A stretch of 64,000 nt of DNA from Clostridia bacterium (GTDB taxonomy: Bacteria > Bacillota > Clostridia > Oscillospirales > Acutalibacteraceae), in contig JAFWAC010000013.1 in assembly GCA_017507805.1 (NCBI GenBank), positions 29,086 through 93,085 of the forward strand, written 5' to 3'. Shown here piece by piece: positions 1 to 8,869 of the stretch. The notes beneath the pieces are model-generated. The model made no database searches. It saw only the letters and a list, made by a program, of their open reading frames with translations, and was not told the DNA's origin. Position 1 is the stretch's first letter. Each line of letters opens with the position of its first letter. The position numbers and the translations under genes were made by a program.

Positions 1-2791
1 CGGTAGTTTCCGACCAGTATACATCTTTTGCTATTCGCATGAACTCGCGCCTGCTTATTTGCTGCGTTGTGCCCAACAAATACAGAGCAATATTTTTTGT
101 AGTTAGAGAATCAACAGTATCTTTTTTGCAAATATGGGGACGACTAAATTGATACTTCTCGCCAAGCATATTCTGCAACACATAGAACAGATTTGTAGCG
201 TTCTCAACACCATTTTGAGATAAAAACTCGGGATATTGATTGTTTATCTTCTCAAATATCAATCTGTCACTACAATAGCCTTTGAATTGAGCAAAAATTT
301 CTTCAAGAGTTTCTGAAATTACATTGGAATCTTCGTCATTTATTTTCAGATTACCTTGAGTGTTAAAGCTATTATAATCCCACTGTAATAATTTTTTTGA
401 ACCATTAATAGCGTTAACCAACATAATATCGGACAGGCCACCTATTTTCTGCTTTATCTCATTTCGAGTAACGGCACGTCCTTTCTCTAAAATGAACATG
501 ACAATACGATCAGAAAGACTTAATGATGTTCCTTCTACATTTTTCTTTGTTATGCAATCTCTTGAAAAATCATACTCATCGCGATATAAATAGGCCAACA
601 GTCCATGCAATCCATGGTAATTGGTGATATCCGACGTAAACGCCAATACTCCTTCAAATTCATTAAAAATCTCCATAAAATAAAGAGTTTTAAGCGGACT
701 TGTATCAATATATTTTTTTATATCTTCTATAACGGATTGGTCGAAATTGATATATTCAATGAGTTTTGCTTTTCCGCGATCGCACAAAATCAAATGTTCT
801 GAAAGTCGTGCCCCTATCGCGCGGTTTTGTTCAGGAAGATTGTATTCTCCATATTCTGCGTGAAAGAGTTCACGTAGCAAATTCATATCCTCGTCGCAAG
901 ATAGCGATATGCCATCTTTAAAATGCTTAGCAATAAGCATCAAGCATAATTTCGCGTATGTTTGTTTCTTTAGAAACACCAAATCGCCGTAAAAATACGC
1001 TCCGCTTTCAATTAAGTAATTCAAATATGCATCAGCAGATATGAATCCTAAGTCGGAGTTGTTTAGCATTTCTTCTATTTGCGGTAAACTTTCGAAGAAA
1101 TTAATACCATCTTCACCTATGAATTCATCAGTCAGTCTGCTTAATTTTTTTACGGTATCTTGAGCTTCGCTTTGTTTTTTTATAAACATATCAGCAAAAG
1201 ACAAATATTCTAATGAATAGGATTCCTTAAGAGTATACATTATAACCGTATCAAAAGCATCATCATCAAAGAACTCCAGAACATCCTGCGCTGTAATATA
1301 AGACAAATTGTTATGTGTCATATGCTGCTCTACAAGAGAACCAAACAACGGAGCAAATTCTTTGAAAAATTTCGACTCAATTTGTCGAACGCGTTCTCTC
1401 GTTAAACCATAATTGTCCGCAATTTCTTGTAGAGTTTTTTTGTTAGCTCTATCAACATATATAGCAAACTCGCGGTTATCCTTATGATCATTCAATCTTT
1501 CTGTAGCAATTGTCAACAAGGCCTTCTCAAACACTTTAATCTTTTCAAGAGTTTCAATTCCTTTTAAACGCCCGAACATTTGAATTAATTTCCCCGAAGT
1601 AATAGTGCTTAGATCGCCGATTTTAGAGAAACCGTTTTCAAAAAATTTTGCAATGTTTTTTGCGGTGATTCTTGCCAAACTTAAATATGAAATACCCAAA
1701 TCAACATTACTTTGATCAATAATTATTACTGGTTGTGCTTCCGCAGAAGTTTCTTCCTGCTCATCATAGTTATGAAAAGAAGATCCTTCATGCACCAAAT
1801 TATTATATTTTTCTTTTATAGCATTTAATTTCCCGACTCCAAACCCTGGTTCGTTAAGCAATAATGTAAAATCAAACCCATTAAGATCTGATAGTGTTGT
1901 CATACCATTTCTTTCGCAAAACTCCACAAATAAGTGGTATGTATTGCCAGCAAATAACGAGGCTATACTATTTGGATCTGAACTTGCAGACACCCGAAAA
2001 TCAGAAAACTGTATCAACGTCATAATTTCTTCATAAGTTTTTTGGCCCATGTTTTCCAGATATCGCAAATCGTTATATTCAATAAATTTCATAACTTCGC
2101 CAATAGTATAGAGTTTATTGCGCATCAAAATGTTTTTTGCTCTTACGCTTAGGTTGATAATTTCCAATACAGACAAAGACAGATCTAAATTATCCTTGCT
2201 TTTCGCTTTTATAATTTCTTCAACCTGGACACAAGGCGTTTCCTCAATTGTAACCGAAACATTATTAAGACTATCATAACGATTAAAGTAAAGAGCAATT
2301 TTCGCGTTTATAATTTCCAAAAGTTTACGCCATTCGTCACGCGACATAGCGTCGGAAATATCGTCATTAAAAACAAAAACAAGTTTATCGTTTGAATTGT
2401 GATTTAAAAACAAATAACCTTTTTCGTTTATAACCTTAAACGGCTGACTTTTGATAACTGCAAACACATCATAATCTGACGAGTTTTCAATTTCGGAAAT
2501 GCGTGTATCAACCTCATAATCCGGCTGCAATCCCTTATTTTTTCTTTCGAGGTAAAACTCCTTAATGGAGGGAATTACCCTTGCTACAGAGGCCTCGCTT
2601 TCGTCCAACACAGCTTCAATAATGTATTTCAGTAGCAACAATTTATACGACTTCTGATAACCAGCCAGGCTATCCGGAGTGCCAATGTATGAGATAAAAT
2701 TGCTTTTTGTTGTATTAAGTATTGCCGAGCAGTTGGCACAAGAACTAAGCCCGGTATCAACTATATCACATCCACAATTAAAACATTTCAT
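1..2791 (-). CDS. Large zinc-ribbon / alpha-CTD-like / sigma-region-4 HTH protein (3' end off window)
   Basis: The frame starting with ATG at 2791 stays open to the left edge, about 930 codons, so the C-terminus is missing. GGAGGG lies 8 bases upstream. Residues 1-21 hold two CxxC pairs (C3/C6 and C18/C21), a zinc ribbon. Residues about 205-262 resemble the RNA polymerase alpha C-terminal domain (LSVRAKN, then TIGEV, then ENMGQKTYEEI). Two more helix-hairpin-helix-like units lie at about 288-330 and 367-420. Residues about 452-479 match sigma-70 region 4.2 (LQEIADNYGLTRERVRQIE). The C-terminal 450 residues are unrecognised. It is the last visible gene of a leftward operon, 22 bases after its neighbour. 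I infer a DNA- or polymerase-binding component; no enzymatic motif is visible. Confidence 0.85.
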   Translation of the reverse strand, partial: MKCFNCGCDIVDTGLSSCANCSAILNTTKSNFISYIGTPDSLAGYQKSYKLLLLKYIIEAVLDESEASVARVIPSIKEFYLERKNKGLQPDYEVDTRISEIENSSDYDVFAVIKSQPFKVINEKGYLFLNHNSNDKLVFVFNDDISDAMSRDEWRKLLEIINAKIALYFNRYDSLNNVSVTIEETPCVQVEEIIKAKSKDNLDLSLSVLEIINLSVRAKNILMRNKLYTIGEVMKFIEYNDLRYLENMGQKTYEEIMTLIQFSDFRVSASSDPNSIASLFAGNTYHLFVEFCERNGMTTLSDLNGFDFTLLLNEPGFGVGKLNAIKEKYNNLVHEGSSFHNYDEQEETSAEAQPVIIIDQSNVDLGISYLSLARITAKNIAKFFENGFSKIGDLSTITSGKLIQMFGRLKGIETLEKIKVFEKALLTIATERLNDHKDNREFAIYVDRANKKTLQEIADNYGLTRERVRQIESKFFKEFAPLFGSLVEQHMTHNNLSYITAQDVLEFFDDDAFDTVIMYTLKESYSLEYLSFADMFIKKQSEAQDTVKKLSRLTDEFIGEDGINFFESLPQIEEMLNNSDLGFISADAYLNYLIESGAYFYGDLVFLKKQTYAKLCLMLIAKHFKDGISLSCDEDMNLLRELFHAEYGEYNLPEQNRAIGARLSEHLILCDRGKAKLIEYINFDQSVIEDIKKYIDTSPLKTLYFMEIFNEFEGVLAFTSDITNYHGLHGLLAYLYRDEYDFSRDCITKKNVEGTSLSLSDRIVMFILEKGRAVTRNEIKQKIGGLSDIMLVNAINGSKKLLQWDYNSFNTQGNLKINDEDSNVISETLEEIFAQFKGYCSDRLIFEKINNQYPEFLSQNGVENATNLFYVLQNMLGEKYQFSRPHICKKDTVDSLTTKNIALYLLGTTQQISRREFMRIAKDVYWSETT

Positions 2792-2813
2792 CCATTAACC
2801 CTCCGGTAATTTA

Positions 2814-3539
2814 TTAAAAACCAATCTTTTCCTTTATTTTACTATAAATCTCATCATAAGACAAGCAGTCAAGAACATAAATTCCGCCAAGCAAATTTAC
2901 ATACTGAGAAATTGAGCGGACCAAATCACGATTTATGGCCACACCATTCTTTTCTGCATCCAACAAGGCCCCAATAACCGCCTTAGAAATTGTCGCATTG
3001 CTTGCAAAACCGATATCCAAAAGATTATTAATATAGTCCTGATCTCTGCAAACAAATTCGGTCAGCTCATAAGGATTTGCACTTTTTGCATCATAAGTGT
3101 GATATCCTATCCACCACAAACGGGCGACACCGTTTCTAAACAGAGGCCTTTTACTATAACCGTGTTTAGCATTCTTAAAAAAGAAGCGGTCAAATTTATC
3201 TCCTTCATTCTCGGGCATCCAACGATATCTCATATAATCTAACCCTTGATAAAGTGTAAAGGCAACCCAAATTCTTTCATCAGACGCCTGAGATTCGCTA
3301 AGGCCTTTCATATGGTTGTAAACACGCCTAATATTCTCAACATCCGTTGCAGTGGGCCGATCTTGTGACATATCAAAAGAAAACTCTTCAATCTCTATGG
3401 AACTATCTCTTATAATGGTGTTGTCGTTCATAAGAGTGGGAAGATCAGCAGACTTCTTTTTAATTACCTCTTTGAAAATAGTAGGGTAGTTACTTTTGGC
3501 AGCCAATAGGCCCTCTTCTGTAATAAACTTAATCCTCAT
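2814..3539 (-). CDS. DUF6339-like protein
   Basis: This 241-residue soluble protein has no signal peptide or membrane segment. It carries a central LARLWWIGYHTYD-type stretch (here ARLWWIGYHTYD, about residues 138-149) followed by PYELTEF, which I recall from the DUF6339 family; that assignment is from memory and not searched. AGGAGGT lies 7 bases before the ATG. The start overlaps the stop of the upstream gene by 11 bases, which suggests translational coupling. It belongs to the leftward GHKL ATPase operon. No catalytic motif is visible, and its function is unknown. Confidence 0.8.
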   Translation of the reverse strand: MRIKFITEEGLLAAKSNYPTIFKEVIKKKSADLPTLMNDNTIIRDSSIEIEEFSFDMSQDRPTATDVENIRRVYNHMKGLSESQASDERIWVAFTLYQGLDYMRYRWMPENEGDKFDRFFFKNAKHGYSKRPLFRNGVARLWWIGYHTYDAKSANPYELTEFVCRDQDYINNLLDIGFASNATISKAVIGALLDAEKNGVAINRDLVRSISQYVNLLGGIYVLDCLSYDEIYSKIKEKIGF

Positions 3540-4401
3540 CGTCAGAACCTCCTGCCAAGTATGTAAGCGCCTTCATTGTAGGCGAATCCATTAACAGCTG
3601 TGCTGTTCTGTAAGAATCTAAATTTTCCAAACCTTGCTCATTAAGTTCAATTTTTAAATTCTTACAGGCCTTTGTAAGCGCTTTAAACCATCTGCACTCA
3701 CTAAAGTTATATAATTCATATCGTGATGCTTTTAATTCATCAAATACTTGGACCAACGCAGGAATTATAATCATTGAATGCATTATACTCTGTAACTCAA
3801 GATTGGTACTTAAATTTTTATAAATGTTACAACCTTTAACAGGAATTTTAATAACAATTTTAGGCTTAGTACTGCTGACATCAACATTTATAACTGTTTC
3901 GTTAGGATCAAGATTTGGAGCAATAGAAAAGATAGAGGACGTGTTTTCCAAATCGTCCTTTTGTTTGTTGAGTTCAATTTCAACACATCCGCCTATTGCA
4001 AGAAGACATCCTCTTTTGATATTAAAAGAGAATCCTTTGTAATCAGCAGAAAAGTCAGGGTTTTTGTATCCGATTAGATCTTCGTTTGCAACAATTACAG
4101 TGCTTATTTGTACGGCACCGTTCAGCTTGCTTTGATGAATCTGAAATACCTCTTCCTCTTCTTGAGTGATTACCGCATGTCTATAGCAGGTTTGCACACA
4201 TTCAATATGATGAACAAAAGACACTTTCTTGGATTTAATTAACTCATTGATACCATCATTGTTTGAAGATGCTTTAAGAATGAATTTTACGTAAAAACCA
4301 TTCTTCTCAAAATCCACATCACTGGTAAATGTAGCTGTGGCATATGATTCATTTCCCTTAGCAATCACTGGATACGGAAAATACTTATTTCTTATTAACA
4401 T
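3529..4401 (-). CDS. Unknown 290-residue protein of the GHKL ATPase operon
   Basis: I do not recognise this protein. It is soluble, with a beta-rich first half (about residues 1-195, alternating hydrophobic strands) and a helical second half ending in an acidic SDDED tail. Starting with FPYPVI after a short basic leader, it has scattered cysteines without a metal-binding pattern. GGAGGTG sits 7 bases before ATG. It overlaps the GHKL ATPase gene by 17 bases and the next gene by 11 bases, so the three proteins are probably made in fixed ratio and may form a complex. Confidence 0.78.
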   Translation of the reverse strand: MLIRNKYFPYPVIAKGNESYATATFTSDVDFEKNGFYVKFILKASSNNDGINELIKSKKVSFVHHIECVQTCYRHAVITQEEEEVFQIHQSKLNGAVQISTVIVANEDLIGYKNPDFSADYKGFSFNIKRGCLLAIGGCVEIELNKQKDDLENTSSIFSIAPNLDPNETVINVDVSSTKPKIVIKIPVKGCNIYKNLSTNLELQSIMHSMIIIPALVQVFDELKASRYELYNFSECRWFKALTKACKNLKIELNEQGLENLDSYRTAQLLMDSPTMKALTYLAGGSDDED

Positions 4402-6262
4402 ATGCCTTCACCTCCATTGAACAATAATCTTTATGAGTTATTTGCAAATTTATTCTGATATGTTGGCCTTTTTCAAAGCGTAATCCAGTCAGCGAATTAT
4501 CTTTTATATTCAATCCCGAACCGCCGATTTGCGAAGCGCTAACCAATTCCGCTTTATAGGCTTCGGTTTCACCAGAGAGGAAAAAACTTAATGTTCCGTA
4601 ATCCGAATCTTCAGAAGGAATAAAATCCACCATATATTTGCCTTCATCCGGATTGCTACAAATATACATAAATTTTGAGGGCCTAATTTCTTTAGGCGCA
4701 CTTACCGTTTTCTCTGTGCCGTCAACATAGTCTACCGGTTGCGGAGGTCTTGGAGGATCGACAGGCGGATTCTTAGGTTTTTCATGCACCCAATCCTCAT
4801 CAAGCTCACCATCTACAGGATCTACCTTCTTCTCAGATTCGTCATCGCCGTTTTCCACAGATACAACATCCGGAATGTATTTACGATCAATAACTCGCTT
4901 TTCTATTTCCAAAACGGTGTCCGAAATAGCTTCTTCTTTATTCTGGTTTTTCTCATCATCAGGAGTGTCAGGTATGAAGTTTCCTACACCAACAGCATCC
5001 ATTTCGTTTTGGGGGCCTTGTTCAACCAGTTCTTCCAAGCACTTTTTCATATAATCATTTATCGATTTAATGAGCTGTTTTGCTTCAAAAGGATTTGCTG
5101 CACGGTCGGGTTGCCACTCAGTGTGCTCGGGATTTTCAAGAGCGCGAAGCTTTTCGTTAATTGCGTCTCCATCGATAAACAAAACACCCGCAAAGGAAAT
5201 AAAACCGTTAATTCTATCTCCATCCTTGATTTTCATTCCCGTTTGACGAATCATAGCCACTTTGCGATGAAATTCGTTGCCGTTAAGCAGATAACCAAGC
5301 TTTATTATTCCTAATCCCAGGTGATTGTTTTCAAACCATTTGGTTTCAGGGCTTGTTAGTACCTGGTAATATTCCAGAACGTAAGTGTTTGTAAGTTCTT
5401 CGGCATATTCTTCCATAAGATCTGCTAATGTAGATTTATCAATTTTCACATTGCCTACATTAACAGTAAGTTTTTCATTCCAAATTGCACCAAGAAAACT
5501 ATCCAAGATAGAAACAACGATTGCCGTTTCCCAATCCTCTTGAGAAAAACGGTAACCCAAAACGTACACATCTGTTCCATAATCGCCAGGATCTCTTTTA
5601 AAGCTCGGATCTAAATTCAAGGACTCGAAAACGGGAGTATTGCGCTCGTTGCCATAATAACCAATACCTTGTGTTGTTTCACCATCATCGCGCTCAAAAG
5701 TTACCAATCTGGATACGCCCTGATACGCGCACTCGTCCTCAATATCATATGTATTATAAAATACCGTCGAAAAATCCGAGCAAGCAAACGGCGCAAATTT
5801 ACCTATACCGAATGATCCTCCGGCAGGGCCTTTCTTATCAGAAGATCCGGAAGATTTAGTTAGTCGCATCCAGTCGGTATTTATATCCGTAGTTTTCTTT
5901 GAACCAGTAAGACCTTTTGTTTTAAAATCACTAATTCTTAAAACACTAATTTTTTCAGCGCTAATTTTTTCAAATGCATTTTTGAAAAAATCCTTAGTGG
6001 TCTTGGCTTTCTGTCCGTTCCAGTACGCTAAACATTTTTCAAAAGTTTCTTTCAATACATCTGCACCTGGAACGTCATTCGTCGGAATTTCATAGTTGGC
6101 GAAATCAACACGAACAGTTTTTCCTGTCGCTGCATCAAGAGAGTTTTGGCAGATCTCTCGAGCCAAAGACTTTAAGGGCGTACCTCTAAAAGTGGCTACA
6201 CCCGAATCATTAATACCTTTATTTTCACCATGGTCATTCGAAGGGAAATACCAATATGCCAT
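4385..6262 (-). CDS. GHKL (Hsp90/MORC-like) ATPase
   Basis: The N-terminal part has the Bergerat ATP-binding fold: an N-box with E36, N40 and D43 in REICQNSLDA, a DFKTKGL segment near residue 110 in the place of the DxGxG box, and a glycine lid GGSFGIGKFAPF near residues 148-160. A transducer-like region follows to about 420. An acidic linker with a proline-rich PKNPPVDPPRPPQPV stretch then leads to a C-terminal beta domain of about 95 residues. AGGAGGA lies 7 bases before ATG. Related ATPases (MORC, Hsp90, MutL-like) clamp around DNA or proteins, and several bacterial ones sit in phage-defence loci. The neighbouring genes suggest a defence or DNA-surveillance ATPase, but this is inference. 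Confidence 0.88.
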   Translation of the reverse strand: MAYWYFPSNDHGENKGINDSGVATFRGTPLKSLAREICQNSLDAATGKTVRVDFANYEIPTNDVPGADVLKETFEKCLAYWNGQKAKTTKDFFKNAFEKISAEKISVLRISDFKTKGLTGSKKTTDINTDWMRLTKSSGSSDKKGPAGGSFGIGKFAPFACSDFSTVFYNTYDIEDECAYQGVSRLVTFERDDGETTQGIGYYGNERNTPVFESLNLDPSFKRDPGDYGTDVYVLGYRFSQEDWETAIVVSILDSFLGAIWNEKLTVNVGNVKIDKSTLADLMEEYAEELTNTYVLEYYQVLTSPETKWFENNHLGLGIIKLGYLLNGNEFHRKVAMIRQTGMKIKDGDRINGFISFAGVLFIDGDAINEKLRALENPEHTEWQPDRAANPFEAKQLIKSINDYMKKCLEELVEQGPQNEMDAVGVGNFIPDTPDDEKNQNKEEAISDTVLEIEKRVIDRKYIPDVVSVENGDDESEKKVDPVDGELDEDWVHEKPKNPPVDPPRPPQPVDYVDGTEKTVSAPKEIRPSKFMYICSNPDEGKYMVDFIPSEDSDYGTLSFFLSGETEAYKAELVSASQIGGSGLNIKDNSLTGLRFEKGQHIRINLQITHKDYCSMEVKAYVNKK

Positions 6263-6277
6263 TTTGTTTCCTCCTGA

Positions 6278-6496
6278 TTATAATTTGAACTTTGCAGAAT
6301 CGTCACTTGAAGATTCAAACTTGGCTTTTGCGCTTTTCAGTTCAGAATCTATTGCATTGAAGATTTTGCGAACATCTTCCTTTGAGTATTCATAAGTAGC
6401 CTTACTTGAGCAATTGCCAAGAAGGCGAATCATATCAATTATTTTATTTGTTCTCGCCTCTGCAATTCTAACAAATCTTTCTTTTTTGGACTCCAT
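6278..6496 (-). CDS. Small conserved helical protein leading the GHKL operon
   Basis: This is a basic 72-residue protein, highly helical, beginning MESKKERFVRIAEARTN. I have seen similar short proteins annotated only as hypothetical in Firmicutes accessory regions. AAAGGAG at 6506-6512 favours the ATG at 6496 over a GTG nine bases upstream. It is the first gene after the leftward promoter and ends 15 bases before the GHKL ATPase gene. It could be a small regulator or a structural partner of the ATPase; nothing in the sequence decides. Confidence 0.75.
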   Translation of the reverse strand: MESKKERFVRIAEARTNKIIDMIRLLGNCSSKATYEYSKEDVRKIFNAIDSELKSAKAKFESSSDDSAKFKL

Positions 6497-6527
6497 ATTC
6501 AGCACTCCTTTTAAATATTTCGATTAT

Positions 6528-6579
6528 ATTTTACAAATATTTTGAGAGTTTGTCAATATTTATTTTTAGAATATTTTGA
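6528..6579 (-). promoter_or_regulatory. Promoter of the GHKL ATPase operon
   Basis: On the minus strand a perfect -35 TTGACA (6551-6556) stands 17 bases from -10 TAAAAT (6528-6533). The decamer AATATTTTGA occurs twice on the + strand at 6536-6545 and 6570-6579, once between the promoter boxes and once upstream, which could be operator half sites. The operon is divergent from hipBA. Confidence 0.7.
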
Positions 6580-6693
6580 AAATATTTTTGATTTGTATTG
6601 TGTTTTGTTGATAAAAAGCCTATCCAATATGCAAAAAAATGGGCCATATAAACATGAGCGCTATAATATAAAGCTCTTTTTTGAGTATATAAC

Positions 6694-6740
6694 GTTTATA
6701 ATTATTGACAAAACTATGTTTATGGTTTATAATTATTGAC
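6694..6740 (+). promoter_or_regulatory. hipBA promoter built inside a 16-bp direct repeat
   Basis: The 16-mer GTTTATAATTATTGAC occurs twice, at 6694-6709 and 6725-6740, 31 bases apart (about three helical turns). The first copy supplies the -35 (TTGACA, 6705-6710) and the second supplies the -10 (TATAAT, 6728-6733), with exactly 17 bases between them. A repressor bound to these repeats would occlude the promoter. The likely ligand is the downstream HipB-like protein, as in other hipBA operons. Confidence 0.75.
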
Positions 6741-6757
6741 GTTAAGAGGTGGTTAAA

Positions 6758-7078
6758 ATGAGAAAAGTTTCATACAATATATTACCGGCAACAGAGGAAA
6801 TACTAAAAACGATGGGCGAGCAGATTAAATTAGCAAGATTACGTCGAAATTTAACTGTAGAACTTGTTGCAGAACGTGCCCGAATCAGCCGAGCTTCACT
6901 TTGGAATGTAGAAAAAGGTAGTCCATCGGTTGCTATCGGAATATATGCTGCAGTTTTGCATGCCCTTAACAACATGGATAAAGATCTTTTGCTTGTGGCA
7001 AAAGATGATGTTATGGGCAGAAGAATGCAAGACCTTAATCTGCCTATCAGAAAAAGAGCACCAAGAAAGGAGGACTAA
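6758..7078 (+). CDS. hipB: HipB-like XRE-family antitoxin
   Basis: A cro/C1-type helix-turn-helix spans about residues 20-75 (GEQIKLARLRRNLTVELVAE, then ISRASLWNVEKG). The family antitoxin represses its own operon and neutralises HipA. The ATG at 6758 is preferred to the in-frame GTG at 6749 because AAGAGGTGG (6744-6752) overlaps that GTG. The predicted transcript start is about 6740, so the leader is very short. The stop is three bases before hipA. The C-terminal tail is basic (RKRAPRKED). Autoregulation through the direct repeats just upstream is inferred. Confidence 0.88.
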   Translation: MRKVSYNILPATEEILKTMGEQIKLARLRRNLTVELVAERARISRASLWNVEKGSPSVAIGIYAAVLHALNNMDKDLLLVAKDDVMGRRMQDLNLPIRKRAPRKED

Positions 7079-7081
7079 ACA

Positions 7082-8341
7082 ATGCCTAAAAATGAAAAAA
7101 TCATATACGTTTATGACAGTTTTACTTTTGATGAGCCTATGTTGTTTGGCAAACTTTACGTAAACGTCATAAAAGGCGGAGAAACATATTCTTTTGAATT
7201 TGATAAAAATTGGCTCAAATCCACGAACTATCCGGTTTCAATTGATCCTGATTTTATGGGATATGGTGGCAGAGAATATCCGAGCAGTGATTCTATTTTT
7301 GGTGTGTTTGCAGATGCCTCGCCCGACCGTTGGGGACAAATTTTGTTAAACAAAAGAGAGCGCAAACTTGCAGACAGAGAGAAAAGAAAACCCAGAAGAT
7401 TAAATCGAAGCGATTTCTTGATGGGTGTTTACGACGAATGTCGAATGGGCGGCATCCGTTTTAAATTAGAAAAAGATGGAGAGTTTTTATCAAATGATAA
7501 AGAAACGGCTACTCCTCCATGGGCGACACTCAGAACATTAGAAGAAGCATCCAGACAATTTGAGAATGATGACACTGCGCTTGATGAAAAGTGGTTAAAT
7601 CAACTTTTGAGACCCGGTTCTTCTCTTGGCGGTGCAAGACCGAAAGCCACAGTAGTTGATACCGAAGGACAGCTTTGGATTGCAAAATTCCCTTCTAAAA
7701 ACGATACCAACAATACGGGTGCTTGGGAAAAGGTTGTTCACGATCTTGCTCGCATGTGCGGACTCAATGTTCCTGAGTCTAAACTTGAGACCTTTTCTAA
7801 ACTTGGCAGTACATTTCTTGTAAAGCGCTTTGACCGCGACGGAGACAAACGTATTCATTTTGCTTCTGCAATGACCTTGCTTGGAAAGACAGACGGTGCC
7901 TCAGCTGCAGATGGCTCAAGCTATTTAGATCTTGCATCTATAATTATAGCAAACGGAGCGAATCCAACCGCAGATTTAATTGAATTATGGAAACGTATTG
8001 TATTTAATATGGCAGTCTCGAGCACTGATGATCATTTGAGAAATCATGCGTTCATTTTGAAGAAGAGTGGATGGGTTCTATCTCCGCTTTACGACGTAAA
8101 CCCTGTGCCTTACGGTGACGAGTTGTCGCTAAATGTAAACGAAAATGACAACCGCATCTCTATTCCACTTGCGATTGAAACAGCTCATCGTTTTGGAATT
8201 AAAGAGGAGGATGCTACTAAGATTGCTAACGAAATCACGGAAACGGTACGTAACAATTGGGAAAAGCTTGCTGCAAAGTACGGAATATCGCGAGGACAGA
8301 TTGAAGATATGAGACCTGCTTTTAGTGCATGCTATGAATAA
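7082..8341 (+). CDS. hipA: HipA-family Ser/Thr kinase toxin
   Basis: This 419-residue protein has the family architecture: an N-terminal subdomain with FGVFADASPDRWG near residue 78, a glycine-rich loop RPGSSLGGARPKA (about 175-187) with the substrate lysine following in WIAKFPSK, a catalytic loop SSTDDHLRNHAF and a metal-binding SPLYDVNP. In known systems HipA phosphorylates a target such as glutamyl-tRNA synthetase, which stalls translation and causes persistence. AAAGGAGG (7066-7073) precedes ATG by 8 bases. All expected catalytic residues are present, so it should be active. It sits between other conflict-type modules in the island. Confidence 0.93.
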   Translation: MPKNEKIIYVYDSFTFDEPMLFGKLYVNVIKGGETYSFEFDKNWLKSTNYPVSIDPDFMGYGGREYPSSDSIFGVFADASPDRWGQILLNKRERKLADREKRKPRRLNRSDFLMGVYDECRMGGIRFKLEKDGEFLSNDKETATPPWATLRTLEEASRQFENDDTALDEKWLNQLLRPGSSLGGARPKATVVDTEGQLWIAKFPSKNDTNNTGAWEKVVHDLARMCGLNVPESKLETFSKLGSTFLVKRFDRDGDKRIHFASAMTLLGKTDGASAADGSSYLDLASIIIANGANPTADLIELWKRIVFNMAVSSTDDHLRNHAFILKKSGWVLSPLYDVNPVPYGDELSLNVNENDNRISIPLAIETAHRFGIKEEDATKIANEITETVRNNWEKLAAKYGISRGQIEDMRPAFSACYE

Positions 8342-8362
8342 AATATAAACTCAGCTACAACT

Positions 8363-8415
8363 CAAAATAGGTTGCGCATAAAAGTATGCTCAACCTATTT
8401 TGGGTGTTTTATTTA
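8363..8415 (+). terminator. Terminator after hipA
   Basis: A perfect 12-base inverted repeat (8363-8374 and 8391-8402, arm CAAAATAGGTTG) is followed by a T-rich tail. It lies between the convergent hipA and the 143-residue gene and may serve both. Confidence 0.8.
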
Positions 8416-8437
8416 TTTTGTTTATAGAACTTTTAGA

Positions 8438-8869
8438 TTATTTACGTTTTCTTGCGTAGGATTCTTTTAGTCGGTCGATTGCCATCTCGGGACTCATAGT
8501 ATGATACATCAAATACATAGAACGCATAAGCGAAACGGGAGCTTGTTTATAAATTTCTTTACTTGATTCTCCTGTATAGAAATGCCAATAGCGGTAGAGA
8601 TAGCCGGACCAATAAAGCGTTTCGCTGTCGTACAAATCGCCGTTTGTTGCAAGAGTATCTGCATTTTGCTCTTTCAGGCGGTCGATGATATATCCTTGGC
8701 CTGCCCACTGCATATGATTGAAAATTTTATCAAGGTCAGCAGCTGTGTTAGAAAGCATGAAAGTCTTGATGAAGGATTCACTTGAAAAGCCTTCAGTGGC
8801 AGACATCTCAAAGAGTTTACCCTGCATATCGCATAGAGTTAATTCAAATACATCAAGCATCTCATTCAC
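8438..8869 (-). CDS. Partner of the XRE-DUF3990 protein (candidate antitoxin)
   Basis: This 143-residue helical protein has no membrane segment. Its middle carries WSGYLYRYWHFYTGESS and its end is basic (ESYARKRK). I do not know a named family for it. Its start overlaps the stop of the XRE-DUF3990 gene by 8 bases, so the two are probably co-translated. Because the partner looks like an ADP-ribosyltransferase-fold protein fused to an XRE repressor, this gene is a plausible antitoxin or accessory factor. That role is inferred from position only. Confidence 0.72.
   Translation of the reverse strand: MNEMLDVFELTLCDMQGKLFEMSATEGFSSESFIKTFMLSNTAADLDKIFNHMQWAGQGYIIDRLKEQNADTLATNGDLYDSETLYWSGYLYRYWHFYTGESSKEIYKQAPVSLMRSMYLMYHTMSPEMAIDRLKESYARKRK

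Noticed and set aside
605-802. A 65-codon + strand frame.
   Set aside because: It lies entirely opposite the large open frame of the minus-strand gene, has no ribosome site and no recognisable product.
4739-5314. A 191-codon + strand frame opposite the GHKL ATPase gene.
   Set aside because: It mirrors conserved ATPase coding sequence, and its hydrophobic product has no family features.
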